NCBI GenBank assembly: GCA_016124645.1
Contig: WGNE01000042.1
Location: 1-50,826 of the forward strand
DNA length: 50,826 nt
DNA from: Alphaproteobacteria bacterium
GTDB taxonomy: Bacteria; Pseudomonadota; Alphaproteobacteria; Micavibrionales; UBA2020
Direction of reading: 5' to 3'
The notes below the pieces were generated by a model that saw nothing but the letters and a program-made list of their open reading frames with translations, searched no databases and was not told the DNA's origin. Positions 43,212 through 50,826 of the stretch are shown one piece after another (within the stretch, counting starts at the first letter, position 1; each line of letters begins with the position of its first letter). Both the position numbers and the translations under genes were made by a program.

Positions 43212-43241
43212 TTGACATAAGCCAGAATGCACCGCTATGAT
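43212..43241 (+). promoter_or_regulatory. Promoter for ankyrin gene 2
   Basis: A perfect TTGACA (43212-43217), an 18-bp spacer and TATGAT (43236-43241), about 43 bp before the ATG at 43284. Confidence 0.6.
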
Positions 43242-43283
43242 GCAGCCACTCATAAAAAAGACATAATATTAAGGCAGGTTTCC

Positions 43284-44030
43284 ATGGCCAACCCGTCGCA
43301 GCCCTTCAACAACCAGGGGCAGCCAAGAGAGATCGACCGCGCGTTGCAAGCGCTGGCCGGCGAACCGCCGTCCAAAGAACAGGTCGCGAAAGCCGTGACG
43401 CTTTTGAAGCGGGGCGCGAACCCCAATGCCGCTACCGCGCGCAGCGAGACCCCGCTGCATCTGGCCGTCCAGAACGACAACCCCGCGCTGGCCGACTTGC
43501 TGCTGCACCATAAGGCCGAGCCCGACCGCGAAAACGGCCACGGCGCGACGCCGCTGGAGCTGGCCGCCTGCCGCGGCAGTGAGAAGACCGTGCAGGCGCT
43601 TTTGCATCACGGGGCGGACCCGAACCGCACGAACAACATGGGCTGGTCGCCGCTGATGTGGGCGGCGAGCCGCGGGCATTACGCCGTGGTGCGCCGGCTG
43701 CTCATCAACGGGGCGGACGCGAAGCTGAAAGGCAGCTCCGGCCAGACCGCCCTGCCCCTCGCGCTGATGAACGAGGTGACGGGACTGACGGACGATCATA
43801 TTCGCATCGCGAAGCTGCTGATCGAATACGGCGCGGATTTCAACGCGAAGGACCGCTGGGGCAATACGGCGACGGATGTATTGATCAAACGCGGCCGCCC
43901 CGAAGTCGCCGAGGAGATCGCCCTCGTGCGCGAAAAGCCGGTGATGCGCCGGATGCAGGAAAACATGACCCTGCAAAACGACATCACGCCCCTGCCGCGC
44001 ATCAAAATCCGCAAGCCGGGCCAGCCTTAA
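43284..44030 (+). CDS. Ankyrin-repeat protein 2
   Basis: A 248-aa protein with five clear ankyrin repeats: SETPLHLAVQNDNPALADLLL, GATPLELAACRGSEKTVQALL, GWSPLMWAASRGHYAVVRRLL, a longer one at about 150-195 and a last at WGNTATDVLIKRG. These stack into a protein-binding surface. There is no signal peptide. It ends NDITPLPRIKIRKPGQP, like the tails of ankyrin proteins 1 and 3. The AAGGCAGG ribosome site favours 43284 over the in-frame ATG at 43227. It converges with pyrF, with 15 bp between. Confidence 0.88.
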   Translation: MANPSQPFNNQGQPREIDRALQALAGEPPSKEQVAKAVTLLKRGANPNAATARSETPLHLAVQNDNPALADLLLHHKAEPDRENGHGATPLELAACRGSEKTVQALLHHGADPNRTNNMGWSPLMWAASRGHYAVVRRLLINGADAKLKGSSGQTALPLALMNEVTGLTDDHIRIAKLLIEYGADFNAKDRWGNTATDVLIKRGRPEVAEEIALVREKPVMRRMQENMTLQNDITPLPRIKIRKPGQP

Positions 44031-44045
44031 GAGATTAAAGAAAAA

Positions 44046-44774
44046 TCACGCCGCGCGCTTCTCGACGCTCTCGAGGATCGCGCGCGCCGCCGCCTGCGGG
44101 TCTTGCGCCTGCGTGATCGGGCGGCCGACGACGAGATAGTCCGCCCCCAATTCCGCCGCCTGCGCGGGCGTCATGACGCGCTTCTGGTCGCCCGCCGCGC
44201 TGCCCGCGGGGCGGATGCCCGGCACGACCAGCAGGAAAGGCTGCTTCACCATCTTGCGCAGATGCGCGATTTCATGCGGGGAGCAGACGACGCCCGAAAG
44301 CCCCGCCATTTCCGCGAGCACGGCCAGCCGTTCCACCTGCTCCAGCGCGGGGGCGAGCTGGCCCACGCGTTCCAGCGCCACGTCGTCGAGGCTGGTCAGC
44401 ACCGTCACGCCCAGCAGCTTCGGCGCGGCGACGCCTTCTTTGGCGGCAACATCTTGCGCCGCTTCTTGCGCCGCCTTCATCATCTCCATCCCGCCCGAGG
44501 CGTGCAGGGTGATGAAATCCGGCCGCGCGCGCATCGCGGCGCGCAGGGCGCCCGCCACGGTATTGGGAATGTCGTGCAGCTTCAGGTCGAGGAAAATCTC
44601 CGTTCCCTCCCCCGCCGCCGCGCGCACTTTCTCCATCCCCGCCGCGCCCTGCGCGATGAAGAATTCCAGCCCCAGCTTGACGCCGAGCGGCAGGGCGGAA
44701 AGCGTCTTCACCAGCTCCAGCGCGGGGGAGAGGTCCGGCGTATCGACGGCGCAGAAAATGCGGGGGGCTGTCAT
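44046..44774 (-). CDS. pyrF: Orotidine 5'-phosphate decarboxylase
   Basis: Last step of UMP synthesis. The start at 44774 gives MTAPRIFCAVDT; 242 aa is normal. The catalytic set is intact: FLDLKLHDIPNTV with Asp63, Lys65 and Asp68. The C-terminal part has LVVPGIRPAG and TPAQAAELGADYLVVGRPI, which bind phosphate. The reading frame upstream to 44882 is a shadow of the RidA-like gene, which ends 10 bp away. Confidence 0.96.
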   Translation of the reverse strand: MTAPRIFCAVDTPDLSPALELVKTLSALPLGVKLGLEFFIAQGAAGMEKVRAAAGEGTEIFLDLKLHDIPNTVAGALRAAMRARPDFITLHASGGMEMMKAAQEAAQDVAAKEGVAAPKLLGVTVLTSLDDVALERVGQLAPALEQVERLAVLAEMAGLSGVVCSPHEIAHLRKMVKQPFLLVVPGIRPAGSAAGDQKRVMTPAQAAELGADYLVVGRPITQAQDPQAAARAILESVEKRAA

Positions 44775-44784
44775 GCGGCGTACC

Positions 44785-45258
44785 TTAGGAAAGCTTGATT
44801 TCGAACATGGCCTCGACCTCCACCGCCGCGCCCAGCGGCAGGGCGGCCACGCCGACGGCGGCGCGCGCATGGCGGCCGGCATCGCCGAAAACCTCGACGA
44901 TGAGGTCGGAGGCGCCGTTGATCACCTTCGGGTGGTCGGTGAAGTCCGGCGTGGAAGCGACGAAGCCGCCGACGCGCAGGCAGCGCACGATGCGGTTGAG
45001 GTCGCCGTCCAGCGCGGCGCGGGCCTGGGCGATGATGTTGATGGCGCATTGGCGCGCGGCGGCGTTGCCCTCTTCGAGGGTGACGTCCTTGCCGAGGTGG
45101 CCCTTGGTCATCTCGCCCACGCCGCCCGCGGGCAGCTGGCCGGAGATGATCAGTATGTGGCCCGAAATGACGGCAGGCACGTAATTGGCCAGCGGAGCCG
45201 CCAGCTTGGGCAGGGTGATGTTGAGTTCCTGAAGGCGTTCGGCGTATTGTGCGGACAT
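44785..45258 (-). CDS. RidA/YjgF family protein
   Basis: A 157-aa member of the RidA superfamily; RidA itself hydrolyses reactive enamine/imine intermediates from PLP enzymes, but this branch (sometimes called YjgF/chorismate mutase-like) is less well defined. The family blocks VISGHILIISGQLP, the AARQCAINIIAQARAAL helix and the C-terminal LPLGAAVEVEAMFEI are present. A strong AAAGGAG ribosome site precedes the ATG. It lies 10 bp before pyrF and is probably co-transcribed with it. Confidence 0.9.
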   Translation of the reverse strand: MSAQYAERLQELNITLPKLAAPLANYVPAVISGHILIISGQLPAGGVGEMTKGHLGKDVTLEEGNAAARQCAINIIAQARAALDGDLNRIVRCLRVGGFVASTPDFTDHPKVINGASDLIVEVFGDAGRHARAAVGVAALPLGAAVEVEAMFEIKLS

Positions 45259-45323
45259 GAAAAAACTCCTTTGTTTCAGGAAAAACTAAAGGAGCTTTTG
45301 AAAGAGTGCAACCGCTTACGGAC

Positions 45324-45512
45324 TCAGCGGCCCATGTTGCTGAGGTCGAGCTTGGCGAAGCGCTGGTATTCGGCCTCGGCTTCCGCCTGCGGGTTCGCCG
45401 TGACGGGCGCTTTTTTCGGGAAAGCCGCCGTGAACTGCTCGCGCACCTGCGGCATGCTGGCCGCCCATGCTTCCGCCTCGGGGAAAGTGCCGCTGTTCTT
45501 GTCTGTACCCAT
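45324..45512 (-). CDS. Small orphan protein
   Basis: A 62-aa protein with no recognised family. I accept it as a gene because CAGGAG sits 6 bp before the ATG and the composition (Ala, Glu, Gln, Phe) is protein-like. It has a helical centre with MPQVREQFTAAFP and AEAEAEYQRFAKLDLSN. No signal or membrane segment. It lies 65 bp upstream of the RidA-like gene in the same direction, so it may lead that operon. Confidence 0.55.
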   Translation of the reverse strand: MGTDKNSGTFPEAEAWAASMPQVREQFTAAFPKKAPVTANPQAEAEAEYQRFAKLDLSNMGR

Positions 45513-45807
45513 GTCGCGCTCCTGAAAAACCTTGTTAAAAACCCTGATTGCCCGGGCCTTTTCTTGTTGATTCTGTTAACAAGCCCAGTATGTCACTGAA
45601 TGATTAACGAAACGCTAACAACAGGACGATGGCTGTCGTGTTCGCAAAAATATATATAAATTATTGTTTATATTGATTTTTATATGACCCGATACCATAT
45701 GAAATATCAAGGGCTATCGCCCCTCCGAGATTATTTTTCATAAACAATTGCCTTTTCGGGCCGGATATATAATAATACCTGACTTGTCTTAATATAAGGG
45801 TGGGACC

Positions 45808-46641
45808 ATGATACCGGGGATTTTCAACAAAAAGAGCGCCAAACCGGCCAATGACAACGAGCAGCAAAGCCTCGACCAGCAGCTTCTGGCCGCCGCCGAA
45901 TTCGGCGAGCTGGAGAAGCTGAAAGACCTGATCGCGAAGGGCGCGGACATCAACGCGCGCAGCCCCAGCGGCGATACCCCCCTCATCCTCGCCGCGCGCG
46001 AAGACAAAGGCGACATCGTGGCCGAACTGCTCGCGCAAAAAGCCGACGCCGCCCTGCAAAACAATTTCGACCAGACCGCCGTCCATATCGCCATCCGCGA
46101 GGCGACGGTGCAAGGCCAGCTTAAAGCCCTCATCGCCGCCGCGGGCAAGGACGGCTGCGACAAGCAGGACATGCACCGCTCCACCGCCGCCTTCTATGCC
46201 GCGCAGACGGCCAACCTGCCCGCGCTGGAAATGCTGGCCGCCATCGGGGCGGACATGGCCCTGCCCGGCAAAAACGGCACGTCCCCCCTGCTCTGGGCGA
46301 CGCAGCTTTCGCACAATGACGCCGCCCTTTTCCTGATGGACGCGGGCGTGCCGCTGGACGGCGCAGACGATCGCGGCATGACGGGCATGATGCATGCCGC
46401 CAACCTCGGCAACAAAAAGCTTGTGGACGCCTATATCGAACGCGGCGCGAGCGCGGAGTTACGCGCGAAAGACGGACGCCGCGCGCAGGATTTTGCCCAC
46501 GCAAGATATGAGACGGCCATCGCGGACGCGATCGACGACGCCGTCGCCGCGCGCTACGCCAGCATCCACAAGGGCGCGGGGGCGGATATCGTGCCGATGA
46601 AACGCCTGAAGCTGCGCCCGAAAAGCGGGATGAAGTCATGA
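45808..46641 (+). CDS. Ankyrin-repeat protein 3
   Basis: A 277-aa protein with about seven ankyrin repeats from residue 25 (LLAAAEFGELEKLKDLIAKG, GDTPLILAAREDKGDIVAELL, DQTAVHIAIREATVQGQLKAL, STAAFYAAQTANLPALEMLA, GTSPLLWATQLSHNDAALFL, GMTGMMHAANLGNKKLVDAYI). The tail ADIVPMKRLKLRPKSG resembles those of ankyrin proteins 1 and 2. No signal peptide. It starts after an AT-rich 295-bp gap (45513-45807) in which I see a possible promoter (TTGCCT near 45750, then AATAAT) but no gene. It overlaps ankyrin gene 4 by 4 bp. Confidence 0.88.
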   Translation: MIPGIFNKKSAKPANDNEQQSLDQQLLAAAEFGELEKLKDLIAKGADINARSPSGDTPLILAAREDKGDIVAELLAQKADAALQNNFDQTAVHIAIREATVQGQLKALIAAAGKDGCDKQDMHRSTAAFYAAQTANLPALEMLAAIGADMALPGKNGTSPLLWATQLSHNDAALFLMDAGVPLDGADDRGMTGMMHAANLGNKKLVDAYIERGASAELRAKDGRRAQDFAHARYETAIADAIDDAVAARYASIHKGAGADIVPMKRLKLRPKSGMKS

Positions 46642-47168
46642 CGGCCACGAACGCGGAACAAAAAAGCAAGAACCTCGAGCTGCACGGCCACGCGCGACGC
46701 GAGGGCGAGCACCGCAAACTGAAGGAACTGCTGGACAACGGCGCGGACATCACCAGCCGGGACGAGACGGGCCGCGACGCGCTCATCCTCTCCACCGTTT
46801 CCGCCGACCTGCGCAACACGCTGGTCCTGCTGCGCGGCGGCGCCGACATCCAGACCTGCGACGAGCACGGCGACACCCCCCTGCACTGGGCCGCCTATCA
46901 CCGGAACGAAGCGGTCATGAAACTGCTCATCAAGAAGGGCGCGAAGCTGGGCGCGCTCAACATCAAGAGCGAAACGCCCCTGCAGGGACTGCGCCGCATG
47001 GCGCGCGACTGCACGACCCGCAGCGTCGCGCCCGACGACATGGAGAAATTCGCCCCCGGCATCGCCTTCCTCGAAGCCGCCGAAAGCGGCAAGCTCACCA
47101 ATCCCTTCCACCGGGGAACGAAAAAAAGGATCGCGGTCAAGAGCCCGCTGGTCATCCGCCCCCGCTAG
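46638..47168 (+). CDS. Ankyrin-repeat protein 4
   Basis: A 176-aa ankyrin protein translated from an ATGA overlap with ankyrin gene 3, so both are made together. Repeats are visible at about 18-45 (HRKLKELLDNGADITSRD), 48-75, 78-107 (GDTPLHWAAYHRNEAVMKLL) and 108-130. The C-terminus after residue 130 is not repeat-like and ends GTKKRIAVKSPLVIRPR, a basic tail only loosely like those of the other three. It converges with the NrdJ-like gene, 21 bp apart. Confidence 0.85.
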   Translation: MTATNAEQKSKNLELHGHARREGEHRKLKELLDNGADITSRDETGRDALILSTVSADLRNTLVLLRGGADIQTCDEHGDTPLHWAAYHRNEAVMKLLIKKGAKLGALNIKSETPLQGLRRMARDCTTRSVAPDDMEKFAPGIAFLEAAESGKLTNPFHRGTKKRIAVKSPLVIRPR

Positions 47169-47189
47169 CTTTTCGGCATTCAATGAAAA

Positions 47190-49874
47190 TCAGGAGACGG
47201 CGCGCGCCTTTTGCGCCGTGCGCGTGACGGCGGTTTCTTCACCTCCTTCGTCTTCATCCGCCTGAACGGTGAAAGCGGCCGCCGCGACGGGATAGAGAAT
47301 CCCGCAGCCGTCGCGGTAAAGCTTCAAGCGTTTCACGCCCAGTTCCCAGCCGAGCAGCATGAGCTTCTGCACGTCCTCGATGGCGGTGTAATGGCCGAGC
47401 TCGACCGTATGGATGATCGCGCCCGACAGGAAAGGCTCCAGCGCGGCCTGCATCTTGATCTCCGCTTCCGGCGCCACGCGGCGCACGCCGGGGCCCGCGG
47501 GCGCGGCGCAATCGAAGATGCAAAGATGCTCCGTGCGCAGGTGCGGCGCGCCTTCCAACGTCATGGTGCCGCAGCAATAGACGTTCGCGGCCTCGATGTC
47601 GTCCTCGGAAAAACCGAGGGCGGCCAGCATGTCGAAAGCGCCGTGGTCGAGGTCGTCGCCGTCGATGTCCAGCACGTGACGGCAGAAATCCTCACCCAGC
47701 GTCCATTTGTTGAAGACGTAGCGGATATGCTGCGCGGTGCGCAGGGCCGCTTCCACCGCGTCCAGCGCGGCGCGGGGAAAACCCTTTTCGCGCAGGGACT
47801 CGTGGTTGACGCAAGGCGCGTCCAGCAAGGTGCCGTGGCCGACGGCGTAGAAATGGATGTCGTCGATCTCCTGCGCGCTATAGCCCAGCCGTTGCAGCGC
47901 GCGCGGCACGGCGGGATTGAGTTTCTTGCCGTAGAGCGCGGCGGCGTCGCCCGTATCGGCGAACCAGCCCTCGAAACGCACCAGCGCGGTTTCCGGCGCG
48001 ATGTCGCGCGTGAGGGAGGATAAAACCCCCTGCGTCGCGCGGTCCGTATCCACCGCCGTCAAATGGGCGTGGCGGAATCCTTTTTCCTTGCCGGCGCGAT
48101 AGGCCCGCTCCCATTGCGCGGCCACGGCCTCGGCCAGCGCGGGGTCGGGGCAAAGCCGCGCCTGCAGCTGCACGGGCCTGCGCGTCACGCCCTTTTGCAT
48201 GTAGGCGGTGCCGGCGATGGCGGCGGCCTTGTCCTTGACCGACTGCAGGCAGGATTTTTCAAGCGCGGGATAGGCCGCAAAAGCCCCCGTCGCGGCGGCG
48301 ATATCGGCAGAGGCCGCCTGCGCCGCGCCGGAGATGAGCGCGGTGATCAGCGCCGCCGTCGCGCGGCCCGCGTCGCCGTCATAGGCGAGCGCGCCGGACA
48401 TGAGAACGGGGGCGAGCCCCGTGAAGCCGATGGACAGCGGACGGTAGTCGCGGGTTTTCTGCGTCACCACGGCGGCGGCGAATGACGCTTCCAGCGCGAC
48501 GGCCATAAGCCGCACGGCATGAACAAGCTTTTCGCAATCGACGATGCCTTTTCCGGTCGCGAATCCCTGCAGGTTGACCGTGCCCGCGGGCGCCTCCGTG
48601 CCCGGCAGAAAGACGAGGCCGCCCATGCCCGAAAGGCCGAGGGCGGGCGGCGCCGCGGCGCGGTCTTCCTCCGGCTCCCGCAGGACGCTGGCGGAAGCCG
48701 CGCTGTCGCGGAAGAACAAGGCGGGCGCGCCCGAAGCCCAGACGGCTTCGGTAACATGGTCCCAAAGCTTGTCCGCCGGGCAGTGGCGCGCGGCTTCGCC
48801 CCCCTCGTTCAAAAGGAAGCCGTGGCCGGTCAGCGCGCGCTCCATGAAATCATCCGGCAGCGACAGGACGGTCGAGAGCGCGGCGGAAGGCATGTCCGCG
48901 TCTTCATCCGCGGCGGGCCTTGCAAGCGCGATGCTTTCATGGCCCTGCCGCGCGTAATCGACCGCCATGGACAGCGCGGCTTCGTTGACCCCCGCGTTTC
49001 TGGCCACGGTCATCGCCCGCGCCAGTTTCAGGTTGCGGTCGGGATCGAAACCGAAAACGGAATCGCGCTCGCAGGCGTCCATCACCGCGTTCAGCGCTTC
49101 CTCCAGCACCCGCGTGCCGAGGCCGCGCGCCACCGCGTCGATATCCGCCTGCCTGAACAGCGCGGCGAAACCCGCGCTATCGACGTTCTCGACCGGCAGG
49201 GTGACGGTGATCTTTTCCGCCGCATCCTCCCGCCCTTCGGCGTCCAGCGCCTGCTGCTGGCCGAAAAGGACAAGCCGTTTCAGAATATTCTTCTGCGCCG
49301 CGTCCACCGGCACGGTCACCCCCGCGCCGGAAAGATTTTGCGTCAATATATCCGGCGTGAAGCCCGTGATGCGCGCGGCGGGGGTGAAGGCCGCTGGCTG
49401 TTTCAACCCGTAAGCCCAGTCGAGCCCCGCGGCGGCCAGCAGGGCGGGCTCGGGCGCGGCCAGCTGGCAGGCGAGCAGGTGGCAAAGCTCGTCGCGGAAG
49501 GCGCGCGCGTCCTCCGGCGTATCGAACAGCCCCGCGCGCCAGCCGTGATAGGTCAGGCCGCCCGCGATGCGGGCGAAGACCTCGCGCACGTCGCGCTCGT
49601 ACCTGTAACGCCATTCGGCGGAAATATTGTCGAGGCTGTCGTCGTCCACCGCGTGGCGGCGCAGCCAGGCGGGCACGCCCTCTTCCTCCACCGCGCGGGT
49701 CAGCGCGGGCAGGGTGTCGTGGTAAAAGACCTTTTCGACCAGCGTTTCCACCGCCGACTGGCTCCAATGCGCGGGCACGGTGTATTCCAGCCAGTTTTCG
49801 TCCCGCCAGACGCGCAGCGCCAGCCCCGCGAAGGGGTCGGCATCGGGCCGGGTATGGAGGCGCGCGATCTGCAT
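47190..49874 (-). CDS. NrdJ-like protein lacking class II ribonucleotide reductase catalytic segments
   Basis: An 894-aa intact frame. Residues about 20-160 and 440-860 follow B12-dependent NrdJ: VREVFARIAGGLTYHGWRAG, HFYAVGHGTLLDAPCVNH, RYVFNKWTLGEDF, FDMLAALGFSEDDIEAANV, CCGTMTLEGAPHL, GWELGVKRLKLYRDG. What should lie between and after is lost. I find no GSGTG substrate loop, no TTRRAAKM, no NPCSE/CNLAS cysteine motifs (424-436 reads PGTEAPAGTVNLQ), no APTGTIG (608-616 reads VDTDRATQG), and no TSCPD domain at the end. NrdJ of this type is usually about 1,200 aa. It is probably a catalytically dead paralogue with an unknown role; an allosteric or decoy role is speculation. Confidence 0.8.
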   Translation of the reverse strand: MQIARLHTRPDADPFAGLALRVWRDENWLEYTVPAHWSQSAVETLVEKVFYHDTLPALTRAVEEEGVPAWLRRHAVDDDSLDNISAEWRYRYERDVREVFARIAGGLTYHGWRAGLFDTPEDARAFRDELCHLLACQLAAPEPALLAAAGLDWAYGLKQPAAFTPAARITGFTPDILTQNLSGAGVTVPVDAAQKNILKRLVLFGQQQALDAEGREDAAEKITVTLPVENVDSAGFAALFRQADIDAVARGLGTRVLEEALNAVMDACERDSVFGFDPDRNLKLARAMTVARNAGVNEAALSMAVDYARQGHESIALARPAADEDADMPSAALSTVLSLPDDFMERALTGHGFLLNEGGEAARHCPADKLWDHVTEAVWASGAPALFFRDSAASASVLREPEEDRAAAPPALGLSGMGGLVFLPGTEAPAGTVNLQGFATGKGIVDCEKLVHAVRLMAVALEASFAAAVVTQKTRDYRPLSIGFTGLAPVLMSGALAYDGDAGRATAALITALISGAAQAASADIAAATGAFAAYPALEKSCLQSVKDKAAAIAGTAYMQKGVTRRPVQLQARLCPDPALAEAVAAQWERAYRAGKEKGFRHAHLTAVDTDRATQGVLSSLTRDIAPETALVRFEGWFADTGDAAALYGKKLNPAVPRALQRLGYSAQEIDDIHFYAVGHGTLLDAPCVNHESLREKGFPRAALDAVEAALRTAQHIRYVFNKWTLGEDFCRHVLDIDGDDLDHGAFDMLAALGFSEDDIEAANVYCCGTMTLEGAPHLRTEHLCIFDCAAPAGPGVRRVAPEAEIKMQAALEPFLSGAIIHTVELGHYTAIEDVQKLMLLGWELGVKRLKLYRDGCGILYPVAAAAFTVQADEDEGGEETAVTRTAQKARAVS

Positions 49875-50139
49875 GGAATTAACCCATTGATTAAACTAAA
49901 AACATTAAACAATCATCCGCGGGGGGAAGCGGGGAACACTCTCGCACAGCATCGGTTCGCGTTCAACTTTCCTTTTCCGGCGGGAAGAAGTTTTTATGTT
50001 ATCCCGCTTTTCCGCGACGAGGCGCCGCGCCACGGAATGCCATTTGAAATATTTGCAGAAAAAGATTGCTCTTTGCGAATGACTCCGCATATTTAGAAGT
50101 CATATTCAATGGTCTCAAAAGACTCAATCGAGGCATCGC

Positions 50140-50535
50140 ATGGCTAAACTTTCCATATTCAGCGCATTGAGCAACGTGCAGATGATCCTGCACACGGCCT
50201 TGCACGGCAAATCCGTCGGCACGGACAGCCTCGGCAACAAATATTACCGCGCCAAGCCCCGCAAGGGCACGAAGCGCGAGCGCCGCTGGGTGATGTACAA
50301 GGACAAGGCCGAAGCCTCGCTCGTGCCGCCCGAATGGCACGGCTGGCTGCACCACCAGACGGACGCCGTGCCCGCTTCGGACAGCAAATACCGCAAGGAC
50401 TGGCAATTGCCCCCGCAGGCGAACCAGACCGGCACCACCGGCGCCTACCTGCCCCCCGGCCACACGCTGAAGGGCGGCGCGCGCGACGCGGCGACGGGCG
50501 ATTACACGGCGTGGCAACCGCCGCAGGAAACTTAA
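50140..50535 (+). CDS. NDUFA12-family NADH:ubiquinone oxidoreductase subunit
   Basis: Homologue of the accessory subunit NDUFA12 (B17.2) of mitochondrial complex I, found also in alphaproteobacteria. In 131 aa: GKSVGTDSLGNKYY near residue 23, RRWVMYKDKAEASLVPPEWHG, then HHQTDAVPASDSKY; the rest is a Gly/Pro-rich tail. It acts at the peripheral arm of complex I. It lies 37 bp before mlaD, an order I recall from many alphaproteobacteria. The 265-bp gap before it (49875-50139) holds no gene. Confidence 0.93.
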   Translation: MAKLSIFSALSNVQMILHTALHGKSVGTDSLGNKYYRAKPRKGTKRERRWVMYKDKAEASLVPPEWHGWLHHQTDAVPASDSKYRKDWQLPPQANQTGTTGAYLPPGHTLKGGARDAATGDYTAWQPPQET

Positions 50536-50572
50536 CGACTTTCAAGAGACAAGACCTTTCAACGGAGACAAC

Positions 50573-50826
50573 ATGCAACGCAATATCGTCGAAACAATCC
50601 TGGGCGCGGTCGTCCTGCTGGTCGCGGCATTGTTCTCGCTGTTCTTCTACCGCACGACGGACATCGCCCCCGCCAGCGGCTACGAGCTGACCGCCGCCTT
50701 CAGCAAGATCGACGGGCTGGACGCCGGCGCGCCCGTGCGCGTGAGCGGCGTGAAGGTCGGGCAGGTGCTGGGCTTCACGCTCGACCCCAAGACCTACCGC
50801 GCCATCGTCACCATGAACATCGATTC
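50573..50826 (+). CDS. mlaD: MlaD, phospholipid-binding MCE protein (5' part, runs off the window)
   Basis: Only the first 84 codons are inside the window. They show a short N-terminus, one membrane anchor (about residues 8-25, ILGAVVLLVAALFSLFF) and the start of an MCE domain (KIDGLDAGAPVRVSGVKVGQV), as in MlaD, the periplasmic hexamer of the Mla phospholipid transporter. Its partners MlaE and MlaF are coded at 10940-12577, about 38 kb away. An ACGGAGAC ribosome site precedes the ATG. The stop and C-terminus are not seen. Confidence 0.92.
   Translation, partial: MQRNIVETILGAVVLLVAALFSLFFYRTTDIAPASGYELTAAFSKIDGLDAGAPVRVSGVKVGQVLGFTLDPKTYRAIVTMNID

Noticed and set aside
47190..49874. NrdJ-like gene as a frameshifted pseudogene
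   Set aside because: The frame is intact over 894 codons with conserved blocks at both ends in the same frame; loss of motifs looks like divergence, not recent breakage.

Overview
The window is a gene-dense, GC-rich chromosomal segment from an alphaproteobacterium. This rests on the mutM / enoyl-CoA hydratase / rpsT / dnaA order, a truncated HPr kinase in a regulatory PTS operon, a DivL-type kinase after ahcY, an NDUFA12-type complex I protein next to mlaD, and an RNase E with an acidic insertion in its S1 domain. It is a free-living, diderm, peptidoglycan-making cell. Several small ankyrin-repeat proteins make me think of uncultured or Micavibrio/Rhodospirillales-like lineages, but that placement is a guess. 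No rRNA, tRNA, insertion sequence, phage or CRISPR was seen.

Layout. 1-5042: mutM, a secreted protein, an enoyl-CoA hydratase, rpsT and dnaA. The 749-bp rpsT-dnaA gap holds a 14-bp GATTC repeat array, a perfect DnaA box and three 25-bp hairpin repeats. 5160-8286: a DsbD-like thiol-disulfide reductase and two tandem TerB-like paralogues. 8316-16777 (minus): rpsF-rpsR-rplI, then dnaB-alr-mlaE-mlaF-PBP1A. 17078-23649: fabD, fabG, acpP, fabF and mltG, with two unrelated genes and two paired-palindrome (REPIN-like) elements inserted. 23787-29363: ankyrin protein 1, YqgE/AlgH, a GNAT acetyltransferase, a LysM L,D-transpeptidase, a small lipoprotein and an AMIN-type amidase. 29364-32713: a long structured leader and rne. 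32797-40642 (minus): hprK-rapZ-EIIA-HPr-EI, then ahcY and divL. 40710-43078 (minus): accD and folC. 43284-47168: ankyrin proteins 2 to 4, pyrF, a RidA-like protein and a 62-aa orphan. 47190-49874 (minus): a class II ribonucleotide reductase (NrdJ) homologue that has lost its recognisable catalytic segments. 50140-end: NDUFA12 and the start of mlaD.

The main themes are replication start and its control (dnaA, dnaB, GANTC/DnaA-box region, DivL), envelope building (alr, PBP1A, L,D-transpeptidase, MltG, amidase, MlaFE/MlaD, fatty acid synthesis) and a PTS phosphorelay with no sugar permease in view. The best leads for something undescribed are the phased GATTC array and hairpin repeats before dnaA, the NrdJ-derived pseudoenzyme, and the ankyrin proteins that share a basic C-terminal tail. 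All readings are by eye; no database search or alignment program was used.
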